Source of the DNA: Apodospora peruviana
Taxonomy: Eukaryota; Ascomycota; Sordariomycetes; Sordariales; Lasiosphaeriaceae
DNA: 64,000 bases
Direction of reading: 5' to 3'
NCBI GenBank assembly: GCA_033439685.1
Contig: JAUEDM010000004.1
Location: 2,790,001 to 2,854,000 of the forward strand
Shown piece by piece: positions 31,401 to 43,848 of this stretch. Each line of letters opens with the position of its first letter. Positions within the stretch are counted from its first letter, which is position 1. The notes beneath the pieces were generated by a model. That model worked only from the letters and a program-made list of their open reading frames with translations, made no database searches and was not told where the DNA came from. Made by a program: the position numbers and the translations under genes.

Positions 31401-32984
31401 AACATCGTCCGGCTCAGGAGCGGTATCGACAGTCCCAACATGCGTGGTTTCTCGACTCATCACGTCACTCTTATCGTCCAGCTCTTCCGGTCCAACGATG
31501 TCCATGTCGTGCAACCATGTAGTCCCAGCAATGCTCAATTTGCGAAACTTCATGACATTCTGGGTCAGTGTACCGGTCTTGTCCGAGAAGATGTACCCAA
31601 CTTGTCCCAGGTTCTCGAGAATGGTGTTGGTGTTGCATCTTGCAGGCGTATCCGACTCCTCGTCATACATCTCGATATCCGAGTTTAACATGAGCATCTG
31701 TCCAAGCTTGACAATCTCCAAGCTCACGTAAAGTGCCAACGGAATCACATTGTTAAACTGGATAGCGTAACCAATGATGATGTTCTGAAAAGGGACTTCA
31801 AGCCCGGCGAGGTACCAGGTCAACCGCTCATAAGCACTCTGCCAAAGGAGATATCCCATTGAACACCCAACAGAGAGCGCGATGACAAAGATGGCGAGAG
31901 AAATGACAATCTTGTTGGCAATCCTTTCCAGTGCTGGCTTCTTCGCGCTGGGGTGGCGGTTAGCGTTTCGACGAATTTTGCACTCTTCTCCCGTGTTGAT
32001 CACCATGCCGATGGCACTCGGTGTGTTGCGGAGAGTGCAACCGCGGTACACAACTTCATTGAGAGTCAGAGGTAATGTCTTGCCATCTGCAGTCACTTTG
32101 CCGTCAAATCGGTAGAGATCTGGATTTGGATCTTCGACAACAAATTCGGCGCCGGATTTTGAGATGCCTTCAACAGTGTTGCATCCCTTCAGGGCGGCCG
32201 ACACCTGCTTGCTTTTGAGGTTCGTCTCCCCGTCGAGAGCCATGGTCTCAATATAAGCGACGTCGTTTTCGCCATTGGCGTGAAGGAGCACAATATCGGC
32301 CGGAATATCATCGTCTCTCACAAGTTTAATCACGTCGCCAACTTTGAGATCCTTCCACTTCACAGCGCACCACTGCAACCCCGTCCCAGCTGCTTCCTCA
32401 CAGTCTTTGCTTTTCTCGGCTTTTCGGTCCGGTCGGCGCAAGAGGGTTGCACTCCTCGCATTCTCGACCTTATCGAGACGGTGTCGCTTCCAGTCATCAT
32501 AACCCTCCTTGACTACAGTGAGCAAAACAAAGAACAACAGCGGAAGGATGGTGGTGAAGTTTCCGGTGGTGCTGATGCCCGGGATAGTTTGGGGCACTCC
32601 GACGCAGAGGAAGTAAAAGTTGGCCAGGCGCGAGAACTGGAAAAAGATCTGTTTCGGTAGGAAGTCGTAGACGGTGTAGCGGGCGGTCCTGATGGTGTTT
32701 GAGATGTAGGCGTGTCCGCGCCGTTCATCGATGAGCGGTTGTTCATGGTGTGGCTTCAGGGGGATGTGCCTCCCATCTTTGGATGGCGGTAGCGCTGTTT
32801 TCCGCAGGACCAGTTCGACCACATGCTTCTGGAACCATTGCCGTGTTGTTGATGCAAAGCCACTCTTCCCCAGACTTCCACGCTTTGCGAGGTGGGGCAA
32901 ACTTGAGATGCCGGTTCGACGACGACGACGAGCTCCCTTTTCCGCCGAGGCCCCATCGCTGCCAGCTTCGTTCAGCTCGTTCAT
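28491..32984 (-). CDS. DNF3: P4-type ATPase, phospholipid flippase of the Dnf3 class
   Basis: Model: complement(join(28491..29088, 29146..32984)), 1478 aa; one GT-AG intron of 57 bp near the C-terminus joins INLKLMILGTHF. P4-ATPases flip aminophospholipids to the cytosolic leaflet in late secretory membranes. The N-terminal TM pair includes FSRLANFYFLCVGVPQTIPG, close to the Dnf3 pattern. The actuator has DGETNLKSKQ. The phosphorylation motif DKTGTLTQN has Asp468. The nucleotide-binding domain carries a Ser/Arg-rich insert (about 30600-30800). The hinge has MLTGDKRETA and GDGANDLAML. The M4 motif is PLAL where many flippases have PISL, a possible substrate-specificity difference. C-terminal TM helices and an acidic Ser-rich tail complete the protein. 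It would need a Cdc50/Crf1-type beta subunit, not present in this window. Confidence 0.92.
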
Positions 32985-34197
32985 GACGTCGTCGTATCGA
33001 GAACCGCCTTCATTGCGCCGCGTCTTTTTTCTACTCCGTCCTCTCAGTTAGATCCGCGAATCTCAACGCGCGACGACTCAGCACGCGATCAAGAATCTGG
33101 GTTGTCTTTTGGGAGTTTTGAGCCAAGGGTTCTTGGAGGTGGAGTTTCAGCGTGATCCGAGAGGTCCGAGATGGATTGGATGCCCAGCGCAATCAATTTT
33201 AGTGACCCGCCGAAAGAGACCACCTAAGCCCCAGCTCGGAATGATGGAACGAATGACACGAGAAAAGCGAGTGACTTCGTCGACAAAACTTATAAACGGG
33301 ATCACAATGTGTGTGTTTGCGCGTCATAAAAGACGAAGAGAAACGGAAAGGTTGAAGACATGCATGTTGACAGGTCGAGAACGACTCGTCACTGGTGGAA
33401 GCAGTTGCCAAGAATATTTCATTCGGAACCTTGGAAATCCTGCCGACACCCCTGTCCTCTGCCCTTCCACTCCTTGAACCAGAGTGGACCCCACATGCGG
33501 CGGCGGCCGGAGACAAACACCGAACAAGCACTGTCAACACGGACTTGAGACCCCTTTGTTGGATTTTGACATGAAATAATATTGTATTCACTTTATTTTA
33601 TAAATCATTCATCCATCTTCAAAATGTTGAACCGAGTATAATTGCGGACAGGTAGGTATCCATAAAAGCATTTATCCAGCTGACAGCAATAAGACCCCTG
33701 TATTTCTTTCGGCCCCAGGTGTAATCGCAGCGTGCACTGGCGCGATCGGGATGGCGGCTGCATGTCAACGGTCAGGTACAGAACGCCATGATCTGGAGTC
33801 CTTGGCGCTGCGCCCTATTGTTCCACCACATGGAGAGATGGTTTGACGCAGGGCGTTGAACTAGACGCCAAAGACTTTTTATTACCTAGTTCACCATTCA
33901 GACAAAAGACGGAACCTCTTTGAATTCGTGACGATAGTGGCCGGATTGAAGACTTCCAGGTTGAAGCCAACCTCGAGAAAACATACAAAACCACGCAAAC
34001 AGGTTCTTCGTTTCTCCAGACCTTGACTAATACTAACCAAGGTACTAAACTGTATATCCGTACCCAGAGTCATAACTCAGGGGATCGCAATATCGTTCAA
34101 TTTACTACCTAGGTTGGCACTCTCCTAACATGTGGTAGAGACACTCGACAGTTTGTAATAGTATCTTTCCTCTCTTCACATCACCTCTAACTCCTCA
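32985..34197. other. Intergenic region, promoter of the P4-ATPase gene
   Basis: Upstream of the flippase and downstream of the next leftward gene. Open frames on both strands are short and unrecognised. Confidence 0.5.
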
Positions 34198-35515
34198 TTA
34201 AACCTTCTTGCCCTTCCCAACCTCATTTTCAACAACCGCATCATCCCTCTCCCTTAACAAGATCGCGGCAGCAGCAGTCGGCCCACCAACCACAAACCAC
34301 CCACACGCCTTTATAAACACAGTTCCCGGACTCGTCCTCGCCGTCGACAAACCCGCAGCTCGGCTATACAAAAACGCCGCCCAAATCAAGACAGCAGCAT
34401 TCGCACTGTAAACATCCCACTGCAGGAAATGCTTCGCCAACGGCGCCAGCCAACCCGCCGGCACGCGATCAACCAGCTTCCCAAGCTCCTCCATAACCGA
34501 CGGCGGATCCGTCAGCGAAGTCGGCACAAACGCCCTACTGAAATCAACCTCTTTGAGCATAGTCGACAACCAAGGCGCCGCCCAACCCGACGAGGGCACA
34601 ACCGTGGGCGGCGTCACCGCAACAGCCAGCAGACCCAGGTGGCCCACGACGGACAGCTCGAGGGCGAACTGATAAGCCGACCGCGTGGTTTTGCGCCAGT
34701 CCGTGTGCGACGAGAACTTAAACAGGGGCGCCAAGACCGGTCTCAGGACGAAAAGGAGCAGGGCTTGCCAGATGGGAAACGCTTGCCATGCTGCGATCCA
34801 GCCGTAGTGAGCTGACGGAGACAGAACTGACGGTGATGGGAGGGTCATGGCGATTCCGGGAACGAAGAAGGCTAGCAGCGCGCAAGTTGGCAGGATCTTG
34901 GCGGCCGTCGGGTCAATGACCAGCGACGAAGCTTTGAGTGATGAGCTGCTGGCGGTAGGCGAGGTGAGCAGATGGGTGATGAGATATACCGGTGCCGCGA
35001 CGGTATATGCGGCGTTTTGGACGACGACGCCCATCGTGCCAATCCTATCACACCCATGTCAAATGATGTAACCAAACCCAAATTCAAACAGTTCGTCTTA
35101 TTTCGACTCAAACACTGTACATATATTCAAAAGAGACTCACCAGCTCACAACCCGTCCACGATTCCCCTCCCTCAACCCCTCGATGGACAAAAGCGTCCA
35201 GCCGGCCGCGAACTGGAACATGAGCGACCAGTACGACGCAACCACGTCCCACGATTTCTCGCCGTCGAGAACGGCCGTGAAGAAGGCGACCAGCACGCGC
35301 AGCTGGCCGTCGATCGCGGGCACGCCCGTGTACGTCCACGTGAACGGTTCCGGCCCGCCTGGAAAGTAGAACGTCTCGGGCGAGGTGCCGCGGCCGGCGC
35401 ATCGACCCAGCGCCGCGAAAAAGCCGTTCTTGGCGCCGTTGATGTGCGTGCCGTAGATGCCGACGCCGAGGCAACCTGCGATCGCGAGAATCACGGCTGC
35501 GCGGGTAACTGCCAT
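34198..35515 (-). CDS. Multi-pass membrane protein of unknown function
   Basis: Model: complement(join(34198..35044, 35142..35515)), 406 aa. The 97-bp intron has GTGAGT and GATAG, and joining gives GRVVSWIGTMGVVVQNA. The first helix may be a signal anchor (VILAIAGCLGVGIYGTH). Further hydrophobic segments include LRVLVAFFTAVLDG, YWSLMFQFAAGWTLLSIEG, NAAYTVAAPVYLITHLL, CALLAFFVPGIAMTL, IWQALLLFVLRPVLAPLF, LGLLAVAVTPP and a C-terminal one, so about seven to eight TM segments are likely. The design is like small fungal integral membrane proteins found near secondary-metabolite genes, but no such cluster is present here and no catalytic motif is recognised. Confidence 0.8.
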
Positions 35516-36487
35516 GTTTTCGATTGGGTTTGTTTGGTGTTGTGCTTTGGTTGTTTGTTGATGAAGGTGAGAAGAAAGGTCGTTGATATTTGCGATGTAC
35601 GGATTATATATTTGGTAATTACGTGAGACAAATCAAGAGCTAGACTTATTTTGGTAATTTGCGACAGATAGATAAACAATTCGCGGACCGCAGTCCCCGA
35701 GGTTCGCATGCCGCGGGCTCCACACGCTTGGCCCCCAGATCACAAAAGGAACCAAACACAAGGAGCAGGATGGGATTGAGTGTCAGTTCGTGTTACTTTT
35801 ACTGTTGTATGGATTCTCCCAAGAGAGTGTAAACTACGAGTCGGTAAGCCGGGAATGACATCGATCATTCAGCTTCAACCGAATTTCAAACACAACTGCA
35901 TTTCATTCATTCAACTGCCAAGACACCATTATCTTATTCTTCGTTCTAGTCACCATGGCCTTGTATCGAGGAGCTCTAGTGGATTTGTTCATAGTTTCCC
36001 AAAGAGGAAATATATTGCCTGAATTATCCAAGCATCTGGTAGAGACTGGCGTACCAACGGAGTTCGATACTCTTTGAGTTACGTTGGTTATTGCATTATA
36101 TTTCTCATCATATTATGTACCAACATGGTGATCGTTACACATAGATCGTACAGATGATGAATATTTGCCCATATATCCAGATCGAGAAGCGAGGGTATCA
36201 AATGCAGGCCAGCACAGTTAAAGAACTCCTCCTCCCCCATCCATGCCAAAGCAACGGTATGAACATGGACATGATATACAAACCCTGGAAACCACACATT
36301 ATAACCCCTAAACCCAAGTATTATGCGCCCCCAAAATCAAATGTATGTGCCGCGTAACCAAATACTGGAGGTCGACAACGACAGACAGACATCATTGAGC
36401 GATGTCCGCCATCTCGATATCCAAAGAATCTTCACTCGAAATACTGGGGGACGAGCTAAAAACAGCATCGAGACGGAACAAAACGCG
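35516..36487. other. Intergenic region
   Basis: AT-rich promoter of the membrane-protein gene and 3' flank of the Cys-rich protein gene. Nothing coding supported. Confidence 0.5.
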
Positions 36488-37102
36488 TTAATTCGACCTC
36501 GTTGACCTCGACAGAAACGGATTGATACGGGGAAACAGAGAAAATGCGTACGAGAACCGATTCCACTTTGCCAGCCGCCCCAGAACCGGCATCTCGTTCT
36601 TGGCCGCCGCCGCCGCACGCTTCTCGGCCTCGACGACCACGGGCAACCAAGGCACGCTGCCGGCCTCCCAGATCCGCCAAGCGGCCTCCTGAACCTTGGC
36701 CGGGTCGCGTAGATCGTGCACATTTGGGTCGTTGCGCCAGTACAAAAAGATGCGGCCGAACTGGTCGTACACGGCCTGCAGCGTCGGGCTCTCGCAGCTG
36801 CACGTCACGCTCATGGTGAGGATCTCGCTCACCGAGTGCGTGTTACCGCAGGTGCTGCAGACCCAGTCGACTGGGAAAGAGTGCGGTATTACCTCGTTGC
36901 CGCTGCCATCAAGCTGGGGGCAGTCGCGGCAGTATTCGTGGCCGCAGCATTGCAGATGTGTTTCGGTCGAGCGGATTTCATGCGACCCCCTACTGCACTG
37001 GCAGCATCTTCGAGATCGTGGACTGAATTGTGAATTTGCTTTGATGTAAGATGGCGGCGAGGGGGGAGCAGCCTGGATCGAGGTGGAAGCTGGCTTGTAC
37101 AT
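36488..37102 (-). CDS. Small Cys-rich, probable zinc-binding protein
   Basis: A single frame of 204 aa starting MYKPASTSIQAA. The centre holds an array of Cys/His pairs: CCQCSRGSHEIRS, then THLQCCGHEYCRDCP, WVCSTCGNTHSVSE and VTCSCESPT. The spacing suggests one or two zinc-ribbon or treble-clef sites. This type of short Cys-rich protein recurs in Pezizomycotina, commonly without assigned function. The C-terminal third is predicted helical and basic (EAEKRAAAAAKNEMPVLGRL). No signal peptide or TM segment. The role is unknown; binding of nucleic acid or protein is possible but not shown. Confidence 0.65.
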   Translation of the reverse strand: MYKPASTSIQAAPPSPPSYIKANSQFSPRSRRCCQCSRGSHEIRSTETHLQCCGHEYCRDCPQLDGSGNEVIPHSFPVDWVCSTCGNTHSVSEILTMSVTCSCESPTLQAVYDQFGRIFLYWRNDPNVHDLRDPAKVQEAAWRIWEAGSVPWLPVVVEAEKRAAAAAKNEMPVLGRLAKWNRFSYAFSLFPRINPFLSRSTRSN

Positions 37103-39635
37103 TGTATTTGAAGATGTCTCAAAAGCTGAGTCTGCGTGGGTTGGAAATGTCCTTCCTAGCTATTGATATGTCGTTAAAAGAAGAGAACAAGACGCTCGTT
37201 GTCGGATTACGGCGGGGGATAAGAAAGATAAGAACGAGTGAGCGGAAGTAGAGACACTTCGGAGTTTCCCAGGCCCGGCGTAAGGTATGAGGGGTTGTGA
37301 GATGGGCGGCCCGAATGTGGCCGTCTATGTGTTCCAATGCAACAGTATATATGTTTGAGTGTGGCAGAGCAATCAGTCGCGGTGTTCGGAGTCAGACACA
37401 CAAGAAACGGCGTTGAAGGAGAGTGCTATAAGAATTTAGCCTTGAATAGCTCATCAACAGGTGGAGGGCTCGGGAGGGAAAGCTTTCCACGTTGAAGAAA
37501 TAGCTCTTCGCAGGAAATGACATGGGAGACTAACATGGTAGCCACCCGATCCGGGGCCTCCAGACTTGAAAGAACTCTTGGATTCGCCGGCGTGATAATG
37601 AAACGATTACTCAAAGGTGCGGTCACTGCGGCTGTGGTTGGCGTTGCGGACTTCCCCTATCACGGCCCCGGATCGCTGCTGTGCCTGCGCTCTACTTCGG
37701 CAAAAGACGCCTGACAGACAGCATTTCTATGACAGCATGCCCGCCGAATCTGGCATTTTCTTACTTAGCAAAGGCGTGGTTGAGAGCTGTCTTGACGCCA
37801 TAGAAATGTGTCGCACAGCTTCTGTCATGCACCTTGCATTTGGTTGCATTTGCAACTGCAGGAAGCTAGAAATAGAGTCGGATGCCGCCATAACTGAACG
37901 AACTTCACCGGCTCGGCATTCCCCACTTGCGGCAATGCCGACCCCAACCTGTCGGGATCCGATCGGTCGCCTTACCAGCGGATCCAAACGGAGTACCTAC
38001 CGTATATAAGCAAGGGATCTCTCTGTACGGAACATAGACGTAATGATGTTGGATACGTATCGTAGGCTGAACTCAGCGAGTCGAAACAAAATCGCGCGCA
38101 GTGATTTGGCGAGTGCTCCTCCGTAGAAGGTGACCTGACGAAACTGGTTCCTCGATCTGTCCATAGCTCAGGCCCACCGCACGGCCGTAAAGATGGATTC
38201 GCCAGCTTGTTGAATACCGTAGCTGGACACGCTATACCTAGAGCACAGGTGAACAAAAGGGTTTCGTTTCAAGCATTCTGGTAGTGGACTGAATAGCAAG
38301 CGCGAAGGACCAAGGCAAATAGTTGAAGCTCGAAAATTGAGTTTGACGCGGATGGGAAGCGGCACAGGCCGCGCGAACTCCCAGCCAAGCCAAGCCTTCC
38401 CGCACTCGCACTGACAGGTCAGGTGCCTGGACCGGTCTTTCCTTCCAGGGGCTTGAGTGCTCAGTGCTGCTGAAGGGAACAAGGGGCAGGGGCGAAAGTA
38501 GCTGGGAAAGATCCCAAAGATGGATGCCGAATGTCAATCTTGAATCGTAATTCCGTCTTTGCCATTTCATCCCTTCCTCCACAGTTGAAATGATTGTCCC
38601 GCCGACGATATCCAACGAGATCTATTCGACACGACTTTCCCAGGCTACGGCTAAAGATTTCGATCGATATGCCGTTTACTTTACAACTCGCTAAAATACG
38701 CATCGCATCGCAATCGCAGAAAGTTGCCGCTCGTCAAGATGGAAGCTTTGTCGAGAAGTCGAGACGAGCGTTGCTTCTGGTGAATCGGGTTTGAGACTGC
38801 TTGGCGGCTTGGCGGCTGTTTGACCCGCCAAGAGATCCCAGCAACATCAGTGCAACAACCACGGCAGGAGTTTGGCGCTGTCCATCAAGAGGCAATGAAA
38901 GCAAGGCAGGAATTGCCGACTGCAGTCATCTATCTGCGCTTGCTAGGCGACCTTAAGCCTTTGCCTTCGTGATGCGCAGTCTTGACGGTGACGGCCTTCT
39001 ATCACAGTCTCTTTCCTAGTTTCTCCCATCGTGGATCTGCGGCATCCCCACGGCGGCATCATGGCACATGGTTTCGATCCCCTGCTTCCACTAAGTTATC
39101 GAGACTTGTGCCCCACAACCACTCTGTTTCAATCCTCCTCTTTTCACGGCATACACGCTCCCAAGCACCTTAGTCCTTTTTCCATGGTGCTCACTAGCAT
39201 CTGGAGCTGGTCAGAGCCTTAATTACAAGGGAAGGCTGCACTAGGTACTGATGCCAAAACAGCTTGGCATGTCGGCAATCCTTCGAACCGGACAGACGAC
39301 CGAGTAGGTGATGAGTTGCGACGGTGGAACATGCCGTTGCCACATTGTTTCGTTTCTTCCTTCTCGTCTCCTTCAACTCATATATCAACGACATCCAACT
39401 TGAGATTTATCATCTCTTCTCTTTCTTCCATATTTGACATCTGGCCATCACCACCAATTGTTCTGTGTCTGTTTGTTTGTTTCCCCTGAGCTAGGCTTGG
39501 CCCCTTTTCTTTCTTTCATTCTTAGGTCTGGTCACCACTTTTTCACACCACTCGCTTTTAATATATCAGAACAAAAGAAGACATTGTAATACCGCTATAC
39601 CCGCCACCTCATCAAACCCCAAACAACACACAAAA
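37103..39635. other. Long intergenic region
   Basis: 2.5 kb without a supported gene. The pyrimidine-rich stretch at about 39340-39630 is a typical long fungal 5' leader for the small secreted protein gene starting at 39636. Confidence 0.5.
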
Positions 39636-40289
39636 ATGCGTTGCCAATCCCTCCTCTCCACCGCGGCGCTCATCGCCCTCGCCAGCGCCCTGCCGCTCAA
39701 CATCAACCTCGGCGCATACTCACCGGCACTAGTGGTCGGTGATGGCTCCATCTCTTTCGAAGAAGGTGGTAAAGGCGCCGAAGCCCTCGTCAATTCCCTT
39801 CAAGGCGCCGCGGTCACCGGAGCCGCTGCCAGGGCCGAAGCAGCGCCAGCAGCTCCCGTGGAAGCGGTGAACGGCGACGTCAGGCAGGCATCCGTAGCGA
39901 CCCCCATTCTTACCGAGGTTAGTCAATAAATAACTACCTACCTACCTTAAGGTATCGTCCTCGCTCCATCCACACATAAAGAACCAAACAACTAACACCT
40001 TTAACTTATATAGGCCGCCGGATTCCCAATACCCGGCTCCGGAACCAAGGCGCCGCCATCAAACAAGGAACTCGATCCCAGAATTCAAGTCGCTGCTACC
40101 AAGACCAAGCGCGACCTAGCCGGCTTTGACCGCGCGCTGAAGTACGCTGAAGCAGCGCTCACAAAGGGTCCGAATATCCAACTCGGCACCGGCGCAGAAG
40201 GGTCTGGCGTGGGCATCATCGTCAACAACCACGCTTCTGCTGCTGGAGGAGAGGCAGCAGCCGGCGGTAGAGGTATTGTTGTGGAGTGA
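39636..40289 (+). CDS. Small secreted protein of unknown function
   Basis: Model: join(39636..39917, 40014..40289), 185 aa. Signal peptide MRCQSLLSTAALIALASA with a likely cut before LPLNINLG. The mature part is Ala/Gly-rich with few Cys and low-complexity segments (AAPAAPVEAVNG). The C-terminal half has FDRALKYAEAALTKGPNIQLGTG. The 96-bp intron has GTTAGT, ACTAACACC and ATATAG. A long pyrimidine-rich leader precedes it, as for highly expressed fungal secreted genes. I do not recognise the family. It could be a wall-associated or effector-like protein. Confidence 0.75.
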
Positions 40290-41091
40290 TTACCACTGGC
40301 TACATCTCGAAGAAGAAGGTCAGCAGCAACAACAATATAGAAAATAGTCAGCAATAATATTCAATTTCTTTTTGGAAAGAGGGGGAGTTGGCTTGGTTTG
40401 GGAGTTACAAATGGAGGTTTATGTGTGCTTATTTTCAACGGGCGCGCCAGCAAGCAACATTTCTTTCTTTAGTCCGCAAGGCGATGTGGTTGTATTTGTT
40501 CAGGTGACGCTTAGGGGTGAAGTAGACAGAGACACGAGAAGCGTTTTCTCTCAACTCTTGATCTGGACGTGGAACCATGTACTTGAAAGAAAATGACTTT
40601 AAACTACCCAAACTCGAAGCGGATGTCCCAGTTCTACCTATTCGAGCACTGCCAAGGGCACTTTGCACGTACCGACGGGAGGCATCCAACCTAAAACTGC
40701 AGTGGCATGTGCGAAGGCATCAATATCCATACCAGTCTACCCTTTCTATGTTGTCTGTCCCATCTAAACAAATGCCAGCTACATAGCCTAGATATGTGTA
40801 CAAGTGAAGCCCGTCTCCGTCTTTTCCTGCGGGGGTATCGATGCCAAGTAGTGTAGTTCTTCTCGTTGTGGTCCTCCACCAAACTATTCCCGGTGATAAT
40901 ACAAACAGGTGCAGGGGAAAAAAATTGTCAGAAAGCCATACGCCTCGCTATGTGTAACTCAAACCCCCATTGAGACGATTGCGCCAAAAGACAGGACCGA
41001 AGCAAAACAATTGGGATGACTCTCCTCTTCCTCGACGGGGGCACGTATTCCCAACGGATTACGAGCCAGCTCATCTCGCCCACTCTTCTCT
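40290..41091. other. Convergent intergenic region
   Basis: 3' flanks of the secreted-protein gene and of leftward BRF1. No gene seen. Confidence 0.5.
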
Positions 41092-43848
41092 TCAGTCCTC
41101 ATCCATCTCGTCACCTCCATATCCGTCATCCTCATTGTTGTTGTCGTCATCAGCAAAGGGATCCACGTCCTCCTCCACAAACGTCTCGTCTTCGTAGCCG
41201 TCCCGGTTACCGCCGTCGCCACCATACACGCCTGAGGCGTTACCAAACTCATCATCACTAGCCTCTTGCTCTTCTACCTCTCCTGCCAGCTCTTCATCCA
41301 CCTCTTTATCACTGCCAGCAAGCACCGGGACAGTCGGTTTCTCCACCGCTGCTTGGGTTGCAACAGAAGCCGGAATAGTAGACGGAGCCGTGGTAGCCGT
41401 CTCAGAAACCGGTGGGCTCGGGCTTCGCAGCCTATTGTCGGGAGGCGAGTTATCGCCGTCGTCGCCGCCGTTCTCGCTGCCCGCATCACTAGTGGCGGTG
41501 CTAGCGAGAGCGCTGCGGCTGCCGACCGAGCTCGTGCCGCCGTACGTGCTTCCCGGACCGGTATTCGACAGGTCAAACACCTGCCCGAGTCGGGAGTAGT
41601 CCAGTTTTGTGCTGATGGCTCGGGCGCGCATCATGTTCACCGCCGCCTCCTCGGCAGATCCTGCCGGGCTTGCCTGGCCTTCTCCGATGCGCGGTTTCTT
41701 GGTGCGGGTGCGCTTCTGCTTGGCTGGGCCATTCTGGGACATCTTGGAGTTGAAGATCTTTTGCTGCACTTTCCGCATGTAGTCCTTGTTGTGGTTGGCC
41801 CAGATCTGCTCCTTGATCTTTACCTCGGCGTCTCCGAGCTTGCAGTACTCGACTTCCGGGTCATCCTTGAATTCGTCCTCGTGGATGATGGGGTCGTCCG
41901 AAACCTTTGACCTCGGGGTGCAGAAGGGCCCGGACGGCTCTTCAGGTTCAGGCTCGGCATTGGCAGGGGCGGCAGCGCTTTCCTCACCAGTCGTCCCGGT
42001 AGCGGGCGTCCCCTCAGCACCGGATGCGGCTTCAGTTTCCTGCACACGCCGCTCCTCAATTGCCTTGGTGACAACCTCTGAAGCACCAAGTAGCGCGGGA
42101 TCGTTCAGATGGCCTTCCATCTCCTGCTCAAGATTTGCCTCGTCCATTTCCCACTCTTCATTGATGGGCATCACCACATCCTTCTTATTTCTCCGGGTTT
42201 TCTTGGCGCCCTCCTTTCCTTTGGCTCCATTTTTGACCCCCGCAGGCTTGGTCTTTTTCCCGAGTCCTGGCACCTCAATCCCTTGCGCAGCTGCCATTGC
42301 CATCTCACTGCTCGGGTCTATATCGTCATCTTCCGATTCAGAATCCCCGTACTCGGATGCCAAGACCTCCAATTGTGTGTCCATATCAGCCGTAGCAGCG
42401 AGGACTGTGTCATCGGAGGGTTCAATAACACGAGTAGGTGTTGGTACTGGGGTGGGCGCAGTTGCTGACGCTGCTCTCTGGGGTAGAGGAGGCACGACAA
42501 AACCGTCCTTGTCGATGATTGTGACGGAAGCTGGTGAAGCTGAGGCCGCGGGCGTTGGCATAACGATTTCCTCACCTGGTACTACCGTTGGATTTGCAGA
42601 TTGAGATTGCTGCCCTTCGCTTGATTCGATCCTCGTCCTTTTATCAGCGTGTTGATCCTGAGCCCCTTGGCTAGCTTGTTGGCTATCGCCATCGGGACTA
42701 CGCGCCTGGGACTTCCGCTTGCGCGTCCGATTATGCTTTTCTTGCCACTCCTTTGTGCTCTTGTAGACAAAAGGGGGGTCATGAGCAGGTCCCAAGAACT
42801 CGTTATTCTGGAACTCGCTGATAGTCAACTGTGCAGACGGCACGTTGGCGAACTCCTCCATGCGCTCCTGGAGGGTGGTCATGGTGACCTTCGCGATGTA
42901 GACAACTTCCCTGACTGTACGGCGGTAGTTGTGTGCTCGAGCAGCCATGATGATGGCCGCGCCGCAGATACCAGCAGGTCTGCGGCCGTGAGTGATGTTG
43001 TCGTGACGCATTCGTGCAGCAATACGGACGGCCGACTCGGCAACTTTGTTGGTGTCGTGATAGAACTCGAGCTTGCTGGCAAAGCGGAATATGAGGTCTT
43101 CCAGGATGATTGGTTTGGTGCCCTCCCTCGTGTCGGGAAACTGATTGAGAAACTCCTTGTAGCCACGGCCAAGGAGAAAAACGTCGGTCTTGACAAGGTC
43201 AGCCAAGTCGATGAGCATGACCCGGTTGTTGTCCGACTTCCGGCATGCGGCATAGAGGCAGATGGCGGCGACATTATTCTTGCGGCGGCCCTGAACAAAG
43301 TTGTTGTTGGAAGCCATGCGGTAGAAGCGATACGCGCTGTCAGCAACGTTTTGGGAGATTCTGAGCTGCTGAGCAAATTGGTTCAACAACTGTTTGGCCT
43401 CGCGGAGACTGCGTTCCCTGGCCTCACTGGCTCCGCCGCCTGCAACGCGCCGGAATGCAAGGCCTCCGACCGAGCGTACACCACCCTGATCGGCAGCAAG
43501 ATAGCTACCCTGGACGACCGCTGCGCCGTTTGATGTCTCGCCGAAAGTGATCTCGGAGACGATGTTGCTGTCATCAGCGACTCTGCCGCAGGTCTGGCAG
43601 GTACCGTCGACGACATTGGGATCACTGCAAGTTTTGTTGGCGCATTGGAGACGTGAGGACTTTTTTGCTGGGCCCTTTGTGGTTGTGGCGGCGACTGATG
43701 CTGCAGCGACGGAGCTCTCTCGGACACGGCGCTCACGACTCTGCTCGCGGTCCATGATGCGGCGGACGGCATTCGGGCGTTTGGGCTTGGGCTTGCCAGA
43801 CCCGCCTTTGCCGCCCACGGCGATTAGGATCCTTGCTGCCGCAGACAT
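41092..43848 (-). CDS. BRF1: TFIIIB subunit Brf1, RNA polymerase III initiation factor
   Basis: A single frame; the start at 43848 gives 918 aa (MSAAARIL...). An open extension upstream to 43950 is possible but less like homologues. Brf1 bridges TBP, TFIIIC and Pol III at tRNA and 5S genes. A basic N-terminus precedes the zinc ribbon (LQCANKTCSDP, then GTCQTCGRV) and the linker DSNIVSEITFGETSNGAAVV. Two cyclin folds follow, including VQGRRKNNVAAICLYAACRK and HGRRPAGICGAAIIMAARAH. The C-terminal half is long and acidic, holding the Brf1 homology region that clamps TBP (EVEYCKLGDAEVKIKEQIW). The tail is Asp/Glu-rich. Length exceeds yeast Brf1, but long C-terminal tails are usual in filamentous fungi. 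Confidence 0.92.
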   Translation of the reverse strand: MSAAARILIAVGGKGGSGKPKPKRPNAVRRIMDREQSRERRVRESSVAAASVAATTTKGPAKKSSRLQCANKTCSDPNVVDGTCQTCGRVADDSNIVSEITFGETSNGAAVVQGSYLAADQGGVRSVGGLAFRRVAGGGASEARERSLREAKQLLNQFAQQLRISQNVADSAYRFYRMASNNNFVQGRRKNNVAAICLYAACRKSDNNRVMLIDLADLVKTDVFLLGRGYKEFLNQFPDTREGTKPIILEDLIFRFASKLEFYHDTNKVAESAVRIAARMRHDNITHGRRPAGICGAAIIMAARAHNYRRTVREVVYIAKVTMTTLQERMEEFANVPSAQLTISEFQNNEFLGPAHDPPFVYKSTKEWQEKHNRTRKRKSQARSPDGDSQQASQGAQDQHADKRTRIESSEGQQSQSANPTVVPGEEIVMPTPAASASPASVTIIDKDGFVVPPLPQRAASATAPTPVPTPTRVIEPSDDTVLAATADMDTQLEVLASEYGDSESEDDDIDPSSEMAMAAAQGIEVPGLGKKTKPAGVKNGAKGKEGAKKTRRNKKDVVMPINEEWEMDEANLEQEMEGHLNDPALLGASEVVTKAIEERRVQETEAASGAEGTPATGTTGEESAAAPANAEPEPEEPSGPFCTPRSKVSDDPIIHEDEFKDDPEVEYCKLGDAEVKIKEQIWANHNKDYMRKVQQKIFNSKMSQNGPAKQKRTRTKKPRIGEGQASPAGSAEEAAVNMMRARAISTKLDYSRLGQVFDLSNTGPGSTYGGTSSVGSRSALASTATSDAGSENGGDDGDNSPPDNRLRSPSPPVSETATTAPSTIPASVATQAAVEKPTVPVLAGSDKEVDEELAGEVEEQEASDDEFGNASGVYGGDGGNRDGYEDETFVEEDVDPFADDDNNNEDDGYGGDEMDED

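Noticed and set aside
34198..37102. Secondary-metabolite cluster around the membrane protein
   Set aside because: No synthase, P450 or transporter gene lies nearby.
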